NCBI RefSeq assembly: GCF_947497695.1
Contig: NZ_CANMHM010000006.1
Location: forward strand, 62,001 to 126,000
Reading direction: 5' to 3'
From: an uncultured Polaribacter sp.
GTDB lineage: Bacteria > Bacteroidota > Bacteroidia > Flavobacteriales > Flavobacteriaceae
DNA length: 64,000 nucleotides
The position numbers and the translations under genes were made by a program. The notes below the pieces were generated by a model, which had not been told where the DNA came from, ran no database searches, and was given only the letters and a program-made list of their open reading frames with translations. Below are positions 7,522-16,940 of this stretch, piece after piece (positions within the stretch are counted from its first letter, which is position 1; every line of letters starts with the position of its first letter).

Positions 7522-10500
7522 ATGAAAGCGAAATTTCCTGAGTATAAAGGTCTTGACTTACCAAAAGTAGCAGAAGAAATTCTAAGCTATTGGGAAGAAA
7601 ATAATATTTTTGAGAAAAGTGTAACTTCAAGAGAAAATGCAACTCCTTTTGTGTTTTTTGAAGGACCACCTTCTGCTAACGGATTGCCTGGAGTTCACCA
7701 TGTTTTAGCACGTGCTATTAAAGATATTTTTCCACGTTACAAAACTATGAAAGGCTTTCAGGTAAAAAGAAAAGCTGGTTGGGATACTCATGGTTTGCCA
7801 ATAGAATTAGGGGTAGAAAAAGAATTAGGAATAACCAAAGAAGATATTGGTAAAAAAATATCTGTAGAAGATTATAATGCTGCTTGTAGAAAAGCAGTGA
7901 TGAAATATACAGATGTTTGGAATGATCTAACTCAGAAAATGGGGTATTGGGTAGATATGGAAGATCCATATATTACTTATGAACCAAAATATATGGAATC
8001 TGTTTGGTGGTTGTTAAAAGAAATTTACAACAAAAAACTGATTTACAAAGGATATACAATTCAGCCATATTCTCCAAAAGCAGGTACAGGTTTAAGTTCT
8101 CACGAATTGAATCAACCAGGAACGTATCAAGATGTTACAGATACTACTGTTGTTGCTCAGTTTAAAGCTGTAAATGAAACTTTACCAGATTTTTTACAAA
8201 ATTTAAGCGACATTCATTTTATAGCTTGGACAACAACTCCTTGGACTTTACCATCTAATACAGCATTAACTGTTGGGCCAAAAATTGACTATGTTTTAGT
8301 GGATACCTTTAATCAATATACTTATGAACCTGTAAAAGTTATTTTGGCTAAAAATTTAGTTGGAAAACAATTTGGAGGGAAAAATGCGTTTCAAGTTGAA
8401 ACATCAGAAGAATTGAAAACATATAAATCTGGAGAGAAAAAGATTCCTTTTTATGTTGTAAAAGAATTTATGGGTAAAGATTTAGTAGGCATAAAATACG
8501 AGCAAATTTTAGATTTCAATTTAGATTTCGAAAACAAACAGAATGCTTTTAGAGTAATTGCTGGAGATTTTGTAACTACAGAAGATGGAACAGGAATTGT
8601 ACACACTGCACCTACTTTTGGAGCAGATGATGCTTTGGTTGCAAAACAAGCAAGCCCAGAAATCCCACCATTATTGGTAAAAGATGAGAATGATAATTTA
8701 GTTCCTTTGGTAGATTTACAAGGTAAGTTTATAAAAGAGATTAAAGATGATATTTATGGTTTTGCAAGTGAATATGTAAAATCTGAATATTTAAACGAAG
8801 CTGATTTTGAAGTTGAATTGAAAAATCAACAAGAAAAAATGGTTAACGTTCTTAAAAATCAAGATAAATACTTGTCTGTTGATGAACGTTTAGGATTAAA
8901 ATTAAAAAATGAAAACAAGGCTTTTAAAGTCGAAAAATACAAGCACAGTTACCCAAATTGTTGGCGAACTGATAAACCAATTTTATACTATCCATTAGAT
9001 TCTTGGTTTATTAAAGTGACTGATGTAAAAGAGAGAATGCATAGCTTAAATAAAACCATTAACTGGAAACCAGAATCTACAGGAACTGGACGTTTTGGTA
9101 ATTGGTTGGCAAATGCAAATGATTGGAATTTATCACGTTCTCGTTATTGGGGAATTCCACTACCAATCTGGAGAACAGAAGATGGTAAAGAAGAAATTTG
9201 TATTGGCTCTGTTAAAGAATTGAAACAAGAAATGGCAAAAGCTGTAAAAGCTGGCGTTTTAGCAAAAGATATTTTTGAAGATTTTGAAGTGGGTAATAAT
9301 TCCGAAGAAAACTATGCAAAAATAGATTTACATAAAAATATTGTTGATGAAATTATCTTAGTATCATCAACAGGACAAAAAATGTATCGTGAAAGTGATT
9401 TAATTGATGTTTGGTTCGATTCTGGTTCTATGCCTTATGCTCAATGGCATTATCCGTTTGAAAACAAACAAAAAATTGATGGCAACGAATCTTTTCCTGC
9501 AGATTTTATTGCAGAAGGAGTAGACCAAACAAGAGGTTGGTTTTATACATTACATGCCATTGCAACCATGGTTTTTGATTCAGTTGCCTATAAAAATGTA
9601 GTTTCTAACGGATTGGTTTTAGATAAAAACGGACATAAAATGTCTAAACGTTTGGGCAATGCAACAGATCCTTTTACAACATTATCAACTTATGGAGCAG
9701 ATGCAACACGTTGGTATATGATATCGAACGCAAATCCTTGGGACAATTTAAAGTTCGATTTAGAAGGAATTGAAGAAGTAAAACGTAAGTTTTTTGGAAC
9801 ACTTTACAACACTTATTCATTCTTTACTTTATATACAAATATTGATGGATTTTCTTATGAAGAAGCAGATGTTCCTTTAAATGAAAGACCAGAAATAGAT
9901 CGTTGGATTTTATCAGAATTACACACATTAATTCATAAAGTAGATAAGTTCTACGCTGAATACGAACCAACAAGAGCTGCAAGAGCAATATCAGATTTTA
10001 CACAAGATTATTTGAGTAATTGGTATGTTCGTTTAAGCAGAAGACGTTTTTGGAAAGGAGATTATCAAACAGACAAAATTTCTGCATATCAAACTTTATA
10101 CACGTGTATGAATACGATTGCAAAATTAGCAGCACCAATTGCTCCGTTTTTTACAGATAAATTGTATCAAGATTTAAATGCTGTAACTGGCAAAGAATCT
10201 TCAGAAAGTATTCATTTATCAGATTTCCCTCAATATGATGAAAGCTTTGTAAATAAAAGTTTAGAACGTAAAATGGAAAATGCTCAAACAATTTCTTCTT
10301 TAGTATTGTCATTAAGAGCAAAAGAAAAAATAAAAGTGCGTCAACCCCTACAAAAAATTATGATTCCTGTTGATAATGAGCAACAAAAGGAAGAGATTTT
10401 AGCAGTTGCCAACTTAATTCAGAATGAAGTAAATATCAAAGAAATTCAGATTTTAGAGGATGCATCAGACATTTTAATCAAACAAATAAAACCTAACTTT

Positions 10501-10998
10501 AAAACCTTAGGGCCAAAGTTTGGAAAAGACATGCGTTTTATTGCTGCTGCTGTTCAAAAGTTCAATCAAGAAGATATTAACAAAATTGAAAAAGATAAAA
10601 ACATTTCTTTAGAAATTAATGGAAAAAATATAAATTTGAATATTAGCGATGTAGAAATATCATCAAAAGATATTGAAGGTTGGTTGGTTGCAAATGAAGG
10701 AGCGTTAACAGTTGCTTTAGATGTTACAATAACAGAAGAATTACAAAAAGAAGGTGTTGCCAGAGAATTGGTTAATAGAATTCAGAATGCACGTAAAGAC
10801 ACTGGTTTAGAGGTAACTGATAAAATTAAATTAACGGTTTTAAATTTCGAAAACCTACAAAAATCAATTACTGATAATAAAAACTACATTATGAGTGAAA
10901 CATTAACTGAAGAATTGGTTTTTGTAGATGCATTAAGCGATGGTATAGAAATAGAATTTGATACCATTAAAAGTAAAATATTAATCGAAAAAATGTAA
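7522..10998 (+). CDS. ileS: Isoleucine-tRNA ligase, type 2
   Basis: 1158 residues from MKAKFPEYKG; a 49-codon hydrophobic, low-complexity extension to 7375 is rejected. Attaches isoleucine to tRNA-Ile in the cytoplasm and edits valine. Class I signatures: the first motif reads GVHH at residues 57-60 (GXHH instead of HXGH) and KMSKR at 706-710. The WTTTPWTLPSNT editing-domain motif is intact. Length, KMSKR and the lack of a C-terminal zinc finger fit the eukaryote-like type 2 enzymes usual in Bacteroidota, which tolerate mupirocin. The DksA-like gene follows after 4 nt and is probably co-transcribed. Confidence 0.97.
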   Translation: MKAKFPEYKGLDLPKVAEEILSYWEENNIFEKSVTSRENATPFVFFEGPPSANGLPGVHHVLARAIKDIFPRYKTMKGFQVKRKAGWDTHGLPIELGVEKELGITKEDIGKKISVEDYNAACRKAVMKYTDVWNDLTQKMGYWVDMEDPYITYEPKYMESVWWLLKEIYNKKLIYKGYTIQPYSPKAGTGLSSHELNQPGTYQDVTDTTVVAQFKAVNETLPDFLQNLSDIHFIAWTTTPWTLPSNTALTVGPKIDYVLVDTFNQYTYEPVKVILAKNLVGKQFGGKNAFQVETSEELKTYKSGEKKIPFYVVKEFMGKDLVGIKYEQILDFNLDFENKQNAFRVIAGDFVTTEDGTGIVHTAPTFGADDALVAKQASPEIPPLLVKDENDNLVPLVDLQGKFIKEIKDDIYGFASEYVKSEYLNEADFEVELKNQQEKMVNVLKNQDKYLSVDERLGLKLKNENKAFKVEKYKHSYPNCWRTDKPILYYPLDSWFIKVTDVKERMHSLNKTINWKPESTGTGRFGNWLANANDWNLSRSRYWGIPLPIWRTEDGKEEICIGSVKELKQEMAKAVKAGVLAKDIFEDFEVGNNSEENYAKIDLHKNIVDEIILVSSTGQKMYRESDLIDVWFDSGSMPYAQWHYPFENKQKIDGNESFPADFIAEGVDQTRGWFYTLHAIATMVFDSVAYKNVVSNGLVLDKNGHKMSKRLGNATDPFTTLSTYGADATRWYMISNANPWDNLKFDLEGIEEVKRKFFGTLYNTYSFFTLYTNIDGFSYEEADVPLNERPEIDRWILSELHTLIHKVDKFYAEYEPTRAARAISDFTQDYLSNWYVRLSRRRFWKGDYQTDKISAYQTLYTCMNTIAKLAAPIAPFFTDKLYQDLNAVTGKESSESIHLSDFPQYDESFVNKSLERKMENAQTISSLVLSLRAKEKIKVRQPLQKIMIPVDNEQQKEEILAVANLIQNEVNIKEIQILEDASDILIKQIKPNFKTLGPKFGKDMRFIAAAVQKFNQEDINKIEKDKNISLEINGKNINLNISDVEISSKDIEGWLVANEGALTVALDVTITEELQKEGVARELVNRIQNARKDTGLEVTDKIKLTVLNFENLQKSITDNKNYIMSETLTEELVFVDALSDGIEIEFDTIKSKILIEKM

Positions 10999-11002
10999 GA
11001 CT

Positions 11003-11380
11003 ATGTCAGATTTAAAATCAAAATATAATAAGGAAGATTTAGAGGAGTTTAAAGCAATTATAGAAAAAAAAATAACAAGATCAGAATCAGATTTGGCAAT
11101 GTTAAAAGCTGCCTATAAAAATGATGCTGATAATGGAACAAATGACACATCAGCTTCTTTTAAATCTTTTGATGAAGGTTCTGAAGTGATGAACAAAGAA
11201 GCAAATGTTCAGTTAGCAATAAGACAAGAAAAATTTCTTAGAGACTTAAAAAATGCTCTTTTAAGAATAGAAAACGGAACCTATGGTGTTTGTAGAGTTA
11301 CAGGAAAATTAATTCAGAAAGAGCGTTTAAGATTAGTGCCTCATGCAACTTTAAGTATAGAAGCGAAACGCAAGCAATAA
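11003..11380 (+). CDS. DksA/TraR family protein lacking the zinc finger cysteines
   Basis: 125 residues: an N-terminal coiled coil (about 1-90) and the DksA-type C-terminal block (ENGTYGVCRVTGKLIQKERL, then PHATLSIEAK). DksA binds RNA polymerase and shifts initiation with ppGpp. Only one Cys (97) remains of the C4 zinc ligands, so the fold probably holds without zinc; similar cysteine-poor homologues are common in Bacteroidota. It starts 4 nt after ileS and is followed by a strong terminator. Whether it acts like DksA is unproven. Confidence 0.85.
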   Translation: MSDLKSKYNKEDLEEFKAIIEKKITRSESDLAMLKAAYKNDADNGTNDTSASFKSFDEGSEVMNKEANVQLAIRQEKFLRDLKNALLRIENGTYGVCRVTGKLIQKERLRLVPHATLSIEAKRKQ

Positions 11381-11399
11381 CCATTTATAGAGTTAAGGT

Positions 11400-11450
11400 A
11401 AAATTCCGATTTTTAATACAATTAGTATTAGAAATCGGAATTTTATTTTT
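11400..11450 (+). terminator. Terminator of the ileS operon
   Basis: A 13-bp perfect stem (11400-11412 with 11432-11444), 19-nt loop, then ATTTTTG. It lies 20 nt after the DksA-like gene. Confidence 0.85.
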
Positions 11451-11489
11451 GTAAATTATCTTATGTGCTTTTAAATAAGATAATTACCT

Positions 11490-11497
11490 TATTTTTG
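11490..11497 (+). promoter_or_regulatory. -7 box against the start codon of the T9SS protein
   Basis: TATTTTTG fits TAnnTTTG and ends 4 nt before the ATG at 11502, so the transcript should begin at or next to the start codon. No -33 TTG at normal spacing. Confidence 0.55.
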
Positions 11498-11501
11498 TTT
11501 T

Positions 11502-14500
11502 ATGAAAAAGATATTTTACATAACCCTAGTTTTAATTATAGGGCTATTTATTTTTAATTATTTAGCAAACAAAAGTACTGTAGAAAAAGTACAAGAGCTT
11601 CATGCTAAAACTATCAAAAAACACTTATTTAATACAAAACCAAGCCTTTCTAAAGCAGAAAGATTCGCTTTTGGTTTGCCTCCTAATACGTATTTAGCAG
11701 AAAAGTATTTATTAGAAATGAATCCCTATACTGGTAGAACTCATCCAGAAAATATTTACAATACCCAACAAGAACTAGCTAAGAAAAGAGCCTTTAAAAG
11801 AAGAACACCTGGTGATGCAATAGATAACAAATGGGAAGAAAGAGGGCCTAATAATGTTGGGGGTAGAACAAGGATGGTGCTATTTGACCCAAATGATGCT
11901 ACTCACAAACGTGTTTTTGCTGGTGGAGTAAGTGGAGGGCTTTGGGTTAATGATGATATTACTAATGAAAATTCATCATGGATTAGAGTGGGTATTGATG
12001 AAAACCTTGCAGTTACTTGTATGGCAGTAGATCCAAATGATTCGCAAATTATGTACATAGGTACTGGAGAGTTAAATGCACCACAGCAAGCTTTAGGTGA
12101 TGGTGTTTGGAAATCTATAGATGGAGGTAAAACTTGGAATAATATTTACAAACTAAGAGGAACAACAACTTCTGGCAGCGTTCCAGGAACCTATTATATA
12201 ACTGATATTGTTGTTAGAGATTCAGATGGAAGTGTTTTAACCACAAACGACTCTGAGGTTTTTGTAAGTATTGGTGCTGCTTTTTATAGTAGCAATCCAA
12301 TAAATACTTTTGTGAGTACAAATGAGTATGGTATTTTTAAATCTACAGATGAAGGTGCTAATTTTAACAGAATTACACTTACTATAGAGGGAACAAATGT
12401 TGCTGCAAATGATTTTGAGATAGGTATTGACAATACTTTGTGGTTAAGTACAGTTAGAAATATTTATGGAGAAGGAGGAGGGCAAATTTATAGTAGTACA
12501 GATGGTAATTCTTTTACCTTAAAACACACAATTGCAAATGGTAGAAGAACAGAAATAGCAGTTTCTAAACAAAATGCAAATACAGTGTATGTTTTAGCAA
12601 GAATAGGGACTTTAAATGTTGCTGAAACTGCTTTTATTACCCCTTATGTATCACTTTTAAAAACTACAGATGGGTTTGCAACCTTACCTACAGATTTAAC
12701 TTTACCTAATGATGCAGACACTAATATTCCAGCAGATGATTTTGCTCGTGGACAAGCTTTTTATAATTTAGTCATAGAAGTAGACCCTACAAATGATGCA
12801 ATTGCTTATGCTGGAGGAATCGATTTATTTAGAAGTATTGATAGTGGTACAAATTGGAATCAAATATCTAAATGGCATCCTGGGAGCTTAGCACAACCGT
12901 ATTTTTTAGATGTAAATTTACCTGTTCCAGTTGTTCATGCAGACCAACATGTATTGGTTTTTCATCCAACAGATGCAAATAAAGCTATTTTAGGAAACGA
13001 TGGAGGTGTTTATTATGCAACTTCATTGTCTACTGCTGCTGCAAGTACAACTGCAATTAGCGAAAGAAATAAAAATTATAATGTTACTCAGTTTTACAAC
13101 GGAGCAATTGGGCAAAGTGTAGCTCCAGATTATTTTATTGGAGGATCACAAGACAATGGTACTCAATTTTTTAATAATGCTACTGAAGGTATAAATAGTA
13201 CAACTGGAGTTTTTGGTGGTGATGGAACTCAATGTTTTATAGACAAAGATGGAGGTTATATGATTGTTACGCATTTATATAACAGAATTTTACGTTTTGA
13301 TTTACCATACACAGGAAGTTCTGTAACTATAGCATCAGACAGAAGTACAGGAAGTTTTGTAAATGCAATGGCTTTAGATGATCATTTAGATATTTTGTAT
13401 ACCAATGGGTCAGATCATTTAGCTCGTTTTACTGATATAACTACAGGTACTCCTATAAGAACAAATATTACTGACGCTCTTTTAAGTGATATTACAGCCA
13501 TTAAAGTATCGCCATTTACATTGGCTTCTTCTAAAGTTTTTGCAGGTACAAAAACTGGTAAGTTAATAAAAGTTGAAAATGCAGATACAGCAATACCAAC
13601 AATTACAGATATTTCTTCCCCCTCTTTTTTAGGAAGTATTTCTTCAGTAGAATTTGGTGCATCAGAAAATGAAATTATGGTTACTTTTTATAATTTTGGT
13701 GTAGAAAGTATTTGGTATACCAATGATGGAGGAGTAAATTGGTCAAACAAAGAAGGTAACTTTCCAGACATTAATGTAAGATGTATTTTAATGAATCCAC
13801 TAAATAATGATGAAGTTATTATTGGTACAGAATTGGGTGTTTGGAATACAGCAAATTTTAAAGATACATCTCCTGTTTGGAACCAATCTTATAACGGAAT
13901 GTCTAATGTAGCAGTAACTTCTTTAAATTTAAGAACAATAGATCATACAATACTTGCCTCAACCTATGGAAGAGGAATGTACACAGGTAATTTTAAAATT
14001 GAATGGACTGGAGCCACAAGTTCAGATTGGGATACAGCTTCTAATTGGGAAACAAATTCAGTTCCTTCAACTACAGACAATGTGGTTATTCCTACTGGTG
14101 TTCCTCACTTTCCAACAGCAGCAAATGATATCACTGTAAGTTCTATTACAATTCAATCTGGTGCTTCTTTTAAAGCATCAGGAACTGTAACAGGAAAAGT
14201 AACTTATCTTAGAAATTTACCAACAGATAATTGGTATTTAATTGCATCACCAGTAAGTGGTACTGGTAATGTAGTTTCTGTTATAGATTATTTACAATCT
14301 CATGATTTGGTAAGAAGTACTGCTACTACTGGTGTTAATCAAAATATAGGTTTAGCACCTTATGATAACACAAAAGTAAACGCAAATGCCAGATGGAACT
14401 ATTACACAGTAGGAGATTTTGACGATTTAAATGCAAATGATACTACTGATGAAATGCTTTCTGGACAAGGTTTTTCTACAAAATTAGCCTCAACTGGATC

Positions 14501-15524
14501 TATTTCTTTTACAGGCAATATGAATACAGAAAATGTTACTAGAACTATTTCTAGTGGAGCAGGGAATGCTTTTAATTTGGTTGGGAATCCTTATACATCT
14601 TTTGTAGATGCCAATACTTTTTTAACAACCAACAGTATTACAAACACAAATATAGATGGTACTATTTGGCTTTGGAACAAAGTAACCAATAGTTATGATG
14701 CAGAAAATTTAACGGGTTCCATTAAAATAGCTCCTACACAAGGATTTTTTGTGAAAAAAGCAGCAGGAAGTAGTATTCTTTTTGAAGAAGGGAGTCAGAC
14801 TCATGAAACTACAGATACTTTTCAAAAAACGGCGAATCCAGAAATAAAGTTGCATTTATCTAATGGAATCAATACAAAGTTTGCTAAAATATTTTATATA
14901 AACGGAACATCAGCAGGTTTTGATAATGGTTATGATAGTGAATTGTTTGGCGGTGTTTCTAATAATTTTACTATTTACTCTCATTTATTCTCAGACAATG
15001 TTGGCAAAAAGTATCAAATTCAGTCTTTGCCAGATGAAAATTTAGAAGAAATGATTATCCCTTTAGGGGTAAAATCTGCAAAAGGAGAGGTTACTTTTAA
15101 TATAGATGCAAATAATTTACCAGCTAATTATAAAGTTTTTTTAGAAGATAAAATTACAGGTGTTTTTACACGATTAGATGAAGTTGATAGCGAATATAGA
15201 GTTGTTTTAACGAGTGCTTTAAATGGTGAAAATGAAATTGGTAGATTTTTCTTACACACAACTTCCCAAAATATTTTAAATGTAAAGAATGAAACACTAT
15301 CAAACATTTTATTGTACAGTTCTAATAAAGAAATAAAATTTTCGAGATTACCAAAAGGAAAAACTTTAGTGACACTTTATAATGTTTTGGGTAAAAAGGT
15401 TTTAAAGGAAACTATTGATGAAAATACAACATCAATTTCTGCAAAAAACTTACAAAATGGAATTTATATAATTGATGTTAAATCAGACAAAGGAAACATC
15501 AGCAAAAAGATACTTATTGAATAA
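11502..15524 (+). CDS. T9SS-secreted beta-propeller protein (sortilin/VPS10-like)
   Basis: 1340 residues. A hydrophobic N-terminal segment (about 4-22) serves as export signal. Residues about 110-830 carry repeated BNR/VPS10-type motifs (KSIDGGKTWNNI, KSTDEGANF, RSIDSGTNWNQI, YTNDGGVNWSNK) of large beta-propellers. About 835-900 is a beta-sandwich region starting WTGATSSDWDTASNW. The last ~80 residues (NVLGKKVLKETI, then NLQNGIYIIDVKSDKG) form a type A T9SS sorting domain, so the protein is sent through the outer membrane to the surface or medium. Proteins of this layout are often called glycosyl hydrolase or sialidase-like, but I see no catalytic signature. Single gene, probably leaderless. 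Confidence 0.88.
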   Translation: MKKIFYITLVLIIGLFIFNYLANKSTVEKVQELHAKTIKKHLFNTKPSLSKAERFAFGLPPNTYLAEKYLLEMNPYTGRTHPENIYNTQQELAKKRAFKRRTPGDAIDNKWEERGPNNVGGRTRMVLFDPNDATHKRVFAGGVSGGLWVNDDITNENSSWIRVGIDENLAVTCMAVDPNDSQIMYIGTGELNAPQQALGDGVWKSIDGGKTWNNIYKLRGTTTSGSVPGTYYITDIVVRDSDGSVLTTNDSEVFVSIGAAFYSSNPINTFVSTNEYGIFKSTDEGANFNRITLTIEGTNVAANDFEIGIDNTLWLSTVRNIYGEGGGQIYSSTDGNSFTLKHTIANGRRTEIAVSKQNANTVYVLARIGTLNVAETAFITPYVSLLKTTDGFATLPTDLTLPNDADTNIPADDFARGQAFYNLVIEVDPTNDAIAYAGGIDLFRSIDSGTNWNQISKWHPGSLAQPYFLDVNLPVPVVHADQHVLVFHPTDANKAILGNDGGVYYATSLSTAAASTTAISERNKNYNVTQFYNGAIGQSVAPDYFIGGSQDNGTQFFNNATEGINSTTGVFGGDGTQCFIDKDGGYMIVTHLYNRILRFDLPYTGSSVTIASDRSTGSFVNAMALDDHLDILYTNGSDHLARFTDITTGTPIRTNITDALLSDITAIKVSPFTLASSKVFAGTKTGKLIKVENADTAIPTITDISSPSFLGSISSVEFGASENEIMVTFYNFGVESIWYTNDGGVNWSNKEGNFPDINVRCILMNPLNNDEVIIGTELGVWNTANFKDTSPVWNQSYNGMSNVAVTSLNLRTIDHTILASTYGRGMYTGNFKIEWTGATSSDWDTASNWETNSVPSTTDNVVIPTGVPHFPTAANDITVSSITIQSGASFKASGTVTGKVTYLRNLPTDNWYLIASPVSGTGNVVSVIDYLQSHDLVRSTATTGVNQNIGLAPYDNTKVNANARWNYYTVGDFDDLNANDTTDEMLSGQGFSTKLASTGSISFTGNMNTENVTRTISSGAGNAFNLVGNPYTSFVDANTFLTTNSITNTNIDGTIWLWNKVTNSYDAENLTGSIKIAPTQGFFVKKAAGSSILFEEGSQTHETTDTFQKTANPEIKLHLSNGINTKFAKIFYINGTSAGFDNGYDSELFGGVSNNFTIYSHLFSDNVGKKYQIQSLPDENLEEMIIPLGVKSAKGEVTFNIDANNLPANYKVFLEDKITGVFTRLDEVDSEYRVVLTSALNGENEIGRFFLHTTSQNILNVKNETLSNILLYSSNKEIKFSRLPKGKTLVTLYNVLGKKVLKETIDENTTSISAKNLQNGIYIIDVKSDKGNISKKILIE

Positions 15525-15591
15525 AAAAGATACTATAAATTCTTTAAAAGCTAATATTTTCTTAACAAACCAATAAACACAATATTATTCT

Positions 15592-15599
15592 TATTTTTG
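15592..15599 (+). promoter_or_regulatory. -7 box of lspA
   Basis: TATTTTTG fits TAnnTTTG, 19 nt before the lspA start at 15619. Confidence 0.6.
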
Positions 15600-15618
15600 T
15601 GACTTCAAATCATAAAAA

Positions 15619-16230
15619 ATGTCAAAAAAGAATCTTGCAATTGCTACTATTTTATTCGCAATTATTTTAGATCAAATTATCAAAATATATATAAAAACAC
15701 ACTTTATTCTGGGAGAAGAGGTGGTTGTTTTTGATTGGTTTAGAATTCATTTTGTAGAAAATAACGGAATGGCAATGGGTTTTGAGTTTGGTGGTAAAGC
15801 AGGGAAACTGTTTTTAACCTCCTTTAGGTTGGTTGCTGTTGTAGGAATTATCTATTGGTTAATTCAAAATATAAAAAACAAGGTTCACAATGCAGTTATT
15901 GTGGCAATTGCACTTATTTTTTCTGGAGCAGTTGGTAATATTATAGATTCTGTTTTTTACGGAGTTATATTTGATCATCCTAGTCATAAAGTAGCAACTC
16001 TTTTTCCTGAAGTTACTGAGGGTACTTTTTTTCATGGTAAAGTAGTAGATATGTTTTATTTTCCTCTATGGCAAGGTGTTTTGCCAGAATGGATTCCGTT
16101 TGTTGGTGGAGAAATGTTCACTTTTTTTCAATATATATTTAATCCTGCAGATGCTTTTATAAGTATTGGTGTTGCTTTGTTGTTTATTTTTAGTAGACAA
16201 GCTTTTCCTCAAGAAGAAGTAGCAGCATAG
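15619..16230 (+). CDS. lspA: Lipoprotein signal peptidase (signal peptidase II)
   Basis: 203 residues, inner membrane. Cleaves the signal peptide of diacylglyceryl-modified prolipoproteins, such as the many lipoproteins in this window. Four TM helices are visible (about 6-24, 66-84, 91-110, 171-192). The family blocks VENNGMAMG (46-54), GNIID (106-110), VVDMFYF (142-148) and FNPADAF (174-180) are present; Asp144 and Asp178 are the expected catalytic pair. It is longer than the E. coli enzyme (164 aa) because of the loop at about 111-170, as is usual in Bacteroidota. Confidence 0.95.
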   Translation: MSKKNLAIATILFAIILDQIIKIYIKTHFILGEEVVVFDWFRIHFVENNGMAMGFEFGGKAGKLFLTSFRLVAVVGIIYWLIQNIKNKVHNAVIVAIALIFSGAVGNIIDSVFYGVIFDHPSHKVATLFPEVTEGTFFHGKVVDMFYFPLWQGVLPEWIPFVGGEMFTFFQYIFNPADAFISIGVALLFIFSRQAFPQEEVAA

Positions 16231-16270
16231 TTTTTTATTTGTGAGTAATATGATGTTTTTTTAAATTAAT

Positions 16271-16303
16271 CTAAAAATCTAAAAATCTAAAAATCTAAAA
16301 AAT
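16271..16303 (+). repeat. 8-bp tandem repeat abutting a start codon
   Basis: Three perfect CTAAAAAT octamers and a fourth with one extra A (CTAAAAAAT) run directly into the ATG at 16304. Confidence 0.9.
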
Positions 16304-16900
16304 ATGCGTTTTCTAAAATACATTGCTGTTTTTTTATTAGGATTTTTAATTGCTAAGTTTTGGTATGAAAAAACGGTTGAAAATCAGCAACAAGAAGAAA
16401 TACAAGTAGTTGTAAAATCCATTAAAAGTTTAAGTAAACTAGTAGTTTCTAAAGGGACTTTCTCTGAAGTTTATAATTATACCGATTCTAAAAAATATTT
16501 TTACGATTACCTTTCTTTTGATAAAAAAGCCATTGTAACAGTAAATGCAACTGTAGAGGTGGGTTATGATTTGTCTCAATTAGAAATTCAGATAGATTCT
16601 ATTGATAAAAAAATCATCATCAATAAAATACCAAATCAAGAGCTTTCTATCTTTCCAGATGTAAAATATTTCGATTTACAACAAAGTCAGTTTAATACTT
16701 TTTCTAAAGAAGATTTAAATAAAATCAACAAAAAAAGTATCGATAAAATTAAAGAAACCATAGCAGTTACTCACTTACAAACAAAAGCTAAAAAAAGCTT
16801 GTTTGAAGAATTGTCTAAAATATACCAACTTTCTGTAATTTATAACTGGCAAGTTGTAGACAATACCAATTCTAGTTTTTTAGCAGATTTTAAAGATTAG
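16304..16900 (+). CDS. DUF4230 domain-containing protein
   Basis: 198 residues with an N-terminal hydrophobic segment (about 4-20) that acts as signal anchor. The rest matches DUF4230 in layout: SIKSLSKLVVSKGTFSEVY, a conserved YFYDYLSFDKKAIV block, and IDKKIIINKIPNQELSI. Function of the family is unknown; the protein probably faces the periplasm. The start follows the tandem octamers directly, with no room for a conventional leader signal, and the gene lies 40 nt upstream of uvrC. Confidence 0.82.
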   Translation: MRFLKYIAVFLLGFLIAKFWYEKTVENQQQEEIQVVVKSIKSLSKLVVSKGTFSEVYNYTDSKKYFYDYLSFDKKAIVTVNATVEVGYDLSQLEIQIDSIDKKIIINKIPNQELSIFPDVKYFDLQQSQFNTFSKEDLNKINKKSIDKIKETIAVTHLQTKAKKSLFEELSKIYQLSVIYNWQVVDNTNSSFLADFKD

Positions 16901-16928
16901 ATTTCTCTTTTTCTGATGCAAAAATTTG

Positions 16929-16936
16929 TATTTTCG
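16929..16936 (+). promoter_or_regulatory. Likely -7 box against the uvrC start
   Basis: TATTTTCG differs from TAnnTTTG at one position and ends 4 nt before ATG 16941, the same spacing as at 11502 and 40435. Confidence 0.45.
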
Positions 16937-16940
16937 TAGC

